A stretch of DNA of 64,000 bases from JAOAPY01 sp041492185 (GTDB taxonomy: Bacteria; Acidobacteriota; Blastocatellia; Pyrinomonadales; Pyrinomonadaceae), in NCBI GenBank assembly GCA_041492185.1, contig JBGPWL010000014.1:5413-69412 (forward strand), in the 5' to 3' direction. Shown in pieces: positions 59,364 to 64,000 of the stretch; the first letter of the stretch is position 1, and each line of letters starts with the position of its first letter. The notes below the pieces were generated by a model. It saw only the letters and a program-made list of their open reading frames with translations, was not told where the DNA came from and made no database searches. A program made the translations under genes and the position numbers.

Positions 59364-60509
59364 ATGCGATGTCCCTCGTGTGGTGCCCTTCATGGTTCAG
59401 AGCCGTGTCCGAAGCGGGACGCGAGCGCCGCTCAACTTTCCGAAAACCCGCCGGAGTCCGATCACATGGATCAGGATAGTCATCTAATAAACGATGACGA
59501 CGGCGCTTTGTCGATGGCTTCAGAAACTAACAAACCAACGTCGAGGCTTATTGAGTTCCCAGGTGTCGTGCGCTCAGCTGTTCCACAATGGCGCAAAGAA
59601 CTAAGCCAGCGCGTCCGAGAGGTTCAGGAAAAACGAGCCCGTGAAGCCGCACTCGAGAAGGAAGCGGCGGACCGGCTGCGCAAGGAGCAAGCGAAGGCAT
59701 CTCCCCCGCAGCTTGAATTGTTGCCGCAAGCGGAAGCTCCAGAAGTAAACCCGATCGTTGCCGCCGCCCTGAAACGAATTGAACGGGCGCACGAGGCGCC
59801 CACTACGCGCGCATCCAGCTACTCATCTCCGAGCCGTTCAACCGCGGTGACTCAGGTTGCGCGCGGCGGCTCGGCGGCGGTTGCGCCTGCTTTGAAGAAA
59901 GAAATTCTGCCAACGAGCGAGCGAACTCCGATTCCCGAGCCTCCACGGAATCTGGTCGTGGTTCAATCATCGGCGGTCGCTGAAACAAGATCGTCACCTG
60001 ATAAGAGCGCTCCGAAACTGAAACGATTGATCGCCGATGACGATCCCGCGTTGAGCTATCTTGATTCGGTTCCCACGACAGCGGATCTGTCCGAGGTCTC
60101 TGAGGTCTACGCACCAGTGTCCTCACGCCTGACCGCCGCGGTGATCGATTTGCTCGTCATTACTTTTCTTTCGTTGCCTTTCGCCGCGATCATTGAACTA
60201 AAAGATGGTAACTGGCTTGATCCGCGGATCGCCGGAATCATGGGTGGAGGCGCAGCGGTGGTAATGTTCATCTATCTAACGGTCTCGACGGCGCTCACCG
60301 GCCGAACCCTGGGAATGAGATTGCTCTCCTTACGAGCGATTGACATAAGGACCGGACTGATACCAACCGGCAAACAATCGGCTGGACGCGCGCTTCTCTA
60401 CATCATGTCGCTCGCTACGTTGGGACTCGGCTGTTGCTATGCCCTGATAAATCCCCAACGTCAAACTGCTCACGATCGCCTTTCGCGGACGGCCGTCGTC
60501 CGAGTTTGA
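59364..60509 (+). CDS. RDD-family membrane protein with zinc-ribbon
   Basis: About 381 residues from ATG 59364 (GGAGA upstream; GTG 59289 also in frame). N-terminus has a Cys pair (MRCPSCGALHGSEPC) that may form part of a zinc knuckle; a ~240-residue charged, Ala/Pro-rich linker follows; the C-terminal ~120 residues are an RDD domain with helices DLLVITFLSLPFAAIIEL and VMFIYLTVSTALTGRTLGMR. RDD domains have been tied to ion or signal-linked transport; role unknown. Confidence 0.78.
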   Translation: MRCPSCGALHGSEPCPKRDASAAQLSENPPESDHMDQDSHLINDDDGALSMASETNKPTSRLIEFPGVVRSAVPQWRKELSQRVREVQEKRAREAALEKEAADRLRKEQAKASPPQLELLPQAEAPEVNPIVAAALKRIERAHEAPTTRASSYSSPSRSTAVTQVARGGSAAVAPALKKEILPTSERTPIPEPPRNLVVVQSSAVAETRSSPDKSAPKLKRLIADDDPALSYLDSVPTTADLSEVSEVYAPVSSRLTAAVIDLLVITFLSLPFAAIIELKDGNWLDPRIAGIMGGGAAVVMFIYLTVSTALTGRTLGMRLLSLRAIDIRTGLIPTGKQSAGRALLYIMSLATLGLGCCYALINPQRQTAHDRLSRTAVVRV

Positions 60510-60614
60510 GTAGTATCGCGAGATCAAGAGGCGTTTAGAGTACCAACTCTAGTTGGGTTCGTTCGCGGTAAATAATGCCCGACAGTCCCTACTCCGAAAC
60601 GCCTGAAGTCTTTC

Positions 60615-62066
60615 GTGCATCAACAAACAATCAACGGAATAGTAGCAGAACTGAGTGCGGCGCTTGTCGAACGCTCGTTGGGAAAGATCTTTCAACTCTC
60701 GCCTTTTTCACTGGCGCTTGATTTCCGCGAGCGCGATGGCCGGTATCTGTTCGTTAGCGCAGATCCATCGCTGCCGAGGATCTATCTTATTTCAAGACGT
60801 ACGCGCGATCTGGAAAAGCAGTCGGGTCCGCTCTCCGCGTTTGGCCAGGCGCTGCGCGCTAACCTCGGTGGCGGCAAGCTGGTGTCGATCAAAAAAGATC
60901 CTGGCGAGAGAATTGTAAGACTCGATTTCAAGGTGCAAGACGAAACGGGAGAATTTGATGACCGGGCTCTGATCGCTCAACTCACTGGCCGTTCGGCAAA
61001 CCTTTTATTGCTGGATGATCAGGACCGGATCACGCATGCGCTTCGACCTCTGAAAGGCAAAGACCAACAGGTTGGTGAAAGATTTGAGGCGCCCCAAGCG
61101 CGCCCGGGCTCACCTGTCCACGAACTGCCTCTGGAACAAGGTTCATTTGCATCGCTCTCGGCGGCTGCCGATGATTTTTATCGACAACTCGAGGCCACGC
61201 GAGCTCTCGATGCACGCGCGAACGAGGCCCGCGCGCGTTTGCGCAATGAGGCGACGCGTCTCAGAAAACTCGAACGCCATCTCAAAGAGGATCTTGCCGC
61301 GCACGGCGATGCTGAAACCCACAAACGCCTGGGAGATCTGCTGCTCGCCAATATTGCCAATGCCAGGCGCCGCGGCAACGTAGTGAAGCTCAGAGACTTC
61401 TACGCGGACGGCGCGCCGCTGATCGAGATCGAAGTTGACGAGCATTCGACTTTGCAGGACGAGGCCGCGCGATATTTTGCGCGGTACACAAAAGCGAAGA
61501 CGGCAATTAGGGAAATCACGAGACGGCTGGGACAATTACAAAAAGTGTCGGCTGAGCTGGCTCGACGGCAGGCCAACCTCGAAACGATCATCGCCGCGCG
61601 CGATGAAGTCGCCCTCGCCGCGTTTGATGAAAAGGCGCACGGCAAGAAGCCGTCACGCGCCGACTCAACAAAGAAGAAGAAGCGCGAAGAAAAAATCGCC
61701 GGCGTGCGCCGTTATCTTTCTTCTGACGGCTATGAGATTCTTGTCGGTCGCGCAGCCCGCGATAACGATCAGCTAACGTTTCGCGTCGCGCGGCCACACG
61801 ACTTATGGTTGCACGCCGCGGACTATCCCGGCTCGCACGTCATCGTGCGAAACTCCAGTCGCAAGGAGATTCCGCACCGCACCGTGATCGAAGCCGCGCA
61901 GCTCGCGGCCAAGTTCAGCCAGGCGAGCAAGGATCCAAAAGTCAGCGTGCATTACACGCAACGGAAGTTCGTTTCCCGGATCAAAGGCGGCGCACCAGGT
62001 CTCGTACGGCTATCGAGTTTCAAAACAATGACGGTCGAGCCCAAGGAAAGCGTCGAGCGAATCTGA
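60615..62066 (+). CDS. rqcH: NFACT family (RqcH-like) protein
   Basis: 483 residues, GTG start. NFACT-N domain (SLGKIFQLSPFSLALDFRER, with an ERIVRLDF stretch in place of the usual DR), a helical coiled middle (RARLRNEATRLRKLERHLKED), and C-terminal NFACT-R domain (HDLWLHAADYPGSHVIV and VHYTQRKFVSRIKGGAPGLVRL). Shorter than B. subtilis RqcH (~570). Members bind stalled 60S/50S subunits and tRNA-Ala to tag nascent chains. The enzymatic residues cannot be fully checked by eye. Confidence 0.8.
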   Translation: MHQQTINGIVAELSAALVERSLGKIFQLSPFSLALDFRERDGRYLFVSADPSLPRIYLISRRTRDLEKQSGPLSAFGQALRANLGGGKLVSIKKDPGERIVRLDFKVQDETGEFDDRALIAQLTGRSANLLLLDDQDRITHALRPLKGKDQQVGERFEAPQARPGSPVHELPLEQGSFASLSAAADDFYRQLEATRALDARANEARARLRNEATRLRKLERHLKEDLAAHGDAETHKRLGDLLLANIANARRRGNVVKLRDFYADGAPLIEIEVDEHSTLQDEAARYFARYTKAKTAIREITRRLGQLQKVSAELARRQANLETIIAARDEVALAAFDEKAHGKKPSRADSTKKKKREEKIAGVRRYLSSDGYEILVGRAARDNDQLTFRVARPHDLWLHAADYPGSHVIVRNSSRKEIPHRTVIEAAQLAAKFSQASKDPKVSVHYTQRKFVSRIKGGAPGLVRLSSFKTMTVEPKESVERI

Positions 62067-62102
62067 CGAAAGCCACGAGGCCTGACGCACTCCATCAGGA
62101 CC

Positions 62103-63167
62103 ATGAACGAAGTCGTCAACACAGTCGAAGAATTGACGCCCGCGTGGGTGACCGACGTTCTTCATCGCAACGGCGCGCTCGCACACGGACAGGTTGCTAA
62201 CGTCAGTTTGAAATCTCGCCGCGAACTATTCGTTTCCGTTGTGATGCAACTAGAGATTACCTACACGCCGGATGCCGATGAGTCGGCCCCGCACCGCCTC
62301 TTCTTCAAACTTCCTAACGAAAGGAGTCAGGCAGAAAAGACTCTCCAGGAACCGCCCGAGGAGATCGTTTTTTGCCGCCATGTTGCCGGAGAGATGCCTG
62401 ACCCGCCACTGCCGCGCTGCTTCAGTGCGGGTTTTGACCGCGCGAGTGGACGCTGGCATTTACTACTTGAGGATTTATCTGCATCGCACGCGCCGGCGTC
62501 GCAGCTCCCTTCTTTCGGCGAGTGTGCTCTCGCCATTGATAGTCTCGCCCAGATACATGCGCACTGGTGGGAGCACCCTCGACTGGGCACTGAGGTCGGC
62601 CGTTTCCTTAGTGCGGCGGAGATCGAAAGCCTCGCACAAGATGCGGCCTCGAACCATAAACGCTTCGCCGACGCTCTGGGCGATCGTCTCTCAACCAGGC
62701 ATCGCAGGATTTATGCGCAGGTGTTGGCGACCTTTCCGCGACCCTGGATGCGCCTCTCGGCGGCGAAGGGCCTGACACTCACACACGGCGATGCACACGT
62801 GTGGAACTTTCTTTATCCGCGAGTTCCTGGAGGTCGCGCGATCCTCGTTGACTGGCAATTGTGGCACGCCCACATCGGCCCGAGAGACCTCGCTTACATG
62901 ATGACGCTCTTCTGGGATTCAGAGCGACGCGCCGCGATGGAAGAGAAACTGTTGCGGCGTTATTATCAGGGTCTCGTAGCACGCGGAGTAAAAGGCTACG
63001 CCTGGGAGGACTGCTGGAAGGATTACCGCTGGTCTGCGATCAGGAACATCTTCGTACCGACCTGGCCGTGGCTGAAAGGACTGGACACCGAGGTCTCCTG
63101 GAGCCGAACATTGAACGCTCTCCGCGCCTTCGAAGACCTTCATTGCAGCGAACTGATTGAAAGCTAA
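62103..63167 (+). CDS. Phosphotransferase family protein (APH-like)
   Basis: 354 residues. Kinase-like catalytic motif LTHGDAHVWNFLY and DFG-type ILVDWQL; WHLLLEDLSASHA contributes nucleotide fold. APH/choline-kinase or ecdysteroid kinase-like; substrate unknown. Ends 3 bases before hemL. Confidence 0.82.
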   Translation: MNEVVNTVEELTPAWVTDVLHRNGALAHGQVANVSLKSRRELFVSVVMQLEITYTPDADESAPHRLFFKLPNERSQAEKTLQEPPEEIVFCRHVAGEMPDPPLPRCFSAGFDRASGRWHLLLEDLSASHAPASQLPSFGECALAIDSLAQIHAHWWEHPRLGTEVGRFLSAAEIESLAQDAASNHKRFADALGDRLSTRHRRIYAQVLATFPRPWMRLSAAKGLTLTHGDAHVWNFLYPRVPGGRAILVDWQLWHAHIGPRDLAYMMTLFWDSERRAAMEEKLLRRYYQGLVARGVKGYAWEDCWKDYRWSAIRNIFVPTWPWLKGLDTEVSWSRTLNALRAFEDLHCSELIES

Positions 63168-63170
63168 ACG

Positions 63171-64000
63171 ATGATGACTGCGATTCGCGACGAACATGAA
63201 AGATCGGCGCGGCTTTTCATACGAGCGCTTGAGTTAATGCCTGGCGGTGTTAATTCGCCCGTGCGCGCGTTTCGAGGCGTTGGCGGCAGCCCGCGATTCA
63301 TTCGCAGCGCAAAGGGCGCGACGATCACCGACGTCGATGGCCGCACTTACCTTGATTATGTCGGTTCGTGGGGGCCGATGATTTTGGGTCATGCCGATCC
63401 CGAAGTCATCAGCGCTTTGACTGAAGCGCTCGCGCGCGGAACAAGTTACGGCGCACCGAATGAACTGGAAGTCGAACTCGCCGCAGAGATCGTCGACGCC
63501 GTGCACTCGATCGAGATGGTTCGCATGGTGAACAGCGGCACCGAAGCCACGATGTCGGCAATTCGTCTCGCGCGCGGCGTCACAGGACGCGATAAGCTGA
63601 TCAAGTTTGAGGGTTGCTATCACGGCCACGGCGACAGCTTGTTAGTCAAAGCCGGTTCGGGCGTCGCGACTCTGGGCCTGCCCGACAGTCCCGGTGTTCC
63701 AGCATCACTCGCACAACACACGCTAACTGTTCCCTTCAACGACGCGGCAGCGCTCACGGGAGTTTTCCAACGACATTCAAACATTGCCGCGGTGATCATC
63801 GAACCTGTAGTCGGCAACATTGGTTGCGTCCCACCGAAAGAAGGTTACTTGAAAGCCGTGCGTGAACTCACGAGCGAACACGGCGCGCTGCTGATCTTCG
63901 ACGAAGTGATGACCGGATTTCGCGTCGCGCGCGGCGGCGCACAAGAGCTTTACGGCATCACGCCCGACATCACCACGCTCGGGAAAATTATCGGCGGCGG
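63171..64000 (+). CDS. hemL: Glutamate-1-semialdehyde aminomutase, N-terminal part
   Basis: Starts at ATG 63171 and runs off the window end; about 276 residues visible. GSA-AM features: ELMPGGVNSPVRAFRGVGG, LDYVGSWGPMILGHADP, NSGTEATMSAIRLARG, GCYHGHGDSLLVKAGSG, FDEVMTGFRVA and TTLGKIIGG, in which the Lys binds PLP. Converts glutamate-1-semialdehyde to 5-aminolevulinate, the first committed haem precursor in this route. Same strand as the APH-like gene, 3 bases away. The haem genes at both window ends support heavy haem synthesis. Confidence 0.95.
   Translation, partial: MMTAIRDEHERSARLFIRALELMPGGVNSPVRAFRGVGGSPRFIRSAKGATITDVDGRTYLDYVGSWGPMILGHADPEVISALTEALARGTSYGAPNELEVELAAEIVDAVHSIEMVRMVNSGTEATMSAIRLARGVTGRDKLIKFEGCYHGHGDSLLVKAGSGVATLGLPDSPGVPASLAQHTLTVPFNDAAALTGVFQRHSNIAAVIIEPVVGNIGCVPPKEGYLKAVRELTSEHGALLIFDEVMTGFRVARGGAQELYGITPDITTLGKIIGG

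Noticed and set aside
1..64000. tRNA, rRNA, CRISPR arrays, phage genes
   Set aside because: I looked in the intergenic gaps and found no tRNA-like T-loop pattern, no regularly spaced repeats and no phage structural genes.

Overview
This is a continuous stretch of a Gram-negative bacterial chromosome, moderately GC-rich, with an outer membrane (a large MtrB/PioB-type beta-barrel is encoded) and a very large investment in c-type cytochromes. The mix of genes (DmsE/MtrA-type decahaem cytochrome, fused AroD-AroE, N-terminal-GNAT Pat-like protein, BCAM0308-type stress island, DUF433/DUF5615 pair) suggests an Acidobacteriota member, perhaps class Blastocatellia. That is an inference from gene content; no rRNA, tRNA or CRISPR array was found. 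Genes densely packed on both strands, many with strong GGAGG ribosome binding sites, indicate host chromosome rather than a plasmid or phage.

Layout. 1-2.8 kb: end of hemN, then hemH and hemG (late haem synthesis). 2.9-3.6 kb: one worn IS1595-type transposase. 3.7-17.9 kb: the centrepiece, a set of co-directional genes for a decahaem cytochrome, an outer-membrane barrel, a Rieske protein, a cytochrome b6-type protein, three further large multihaem cytochromes, a tetrahaem and a monohaem cytochrome, a CbcL-like nonahaem/cytochrome b fusion and an ImcH/NapC-like octahaem protein. I count 58 canonical or family-typical c-haem motifs. 18-21.5 kb: a broken DUF5615/DUF433 toxin-antitoxin pair, a glutamate-cysteine-ligase-like/CBS fusion and a small Cys-rich protein. 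21.6-30 kb: an NtrC/NtrB-like pair, a flavin-binding protein, a P1B ATPase and a Pat-like protein acetyltransferase. 30.2-32.7 kb: feoA-feoB-FeoB-associated protein behind a 19-bp palindrome. 33-50 kb: small antitoxin-like genes, then a stress island (cysteine synthase, DksA-like, BCAM0308-like, CBS, BON, alcohol dehydrogenase, two P-type ATPases, three universal stress proteins, an orphan ABC ATPase and a truncated ferredoxin-domain gene). 50-64 kb: mainly housekeeping genes (beta-propeller, ThiF/MoeB, AroDE, RlmB, NYN, RDD, NFACT, phosphotransferase, hemL).

How it fits together. The cytochrome cluster has the parts for moving electrons from (or to) the quinone pool across periplasm and outer membrane: three different quinone-linked inner-membrane modules (Rieske/cyt b, CbcL-like, ImcH-like), periplasmic carriers, and an MtrA/MtrB-type conduit. 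Haem genes at both ends and the Feo iron importer supply its cofactor. The stress island resembles, in gene composition, the low-oxygen-activated locus of Burkholderia cenocepacia and would suit a cell facing oxygen limitation. Several palindromic intergenic elements, including one flanked by 9-bp direct repeats, are scattered through the window.
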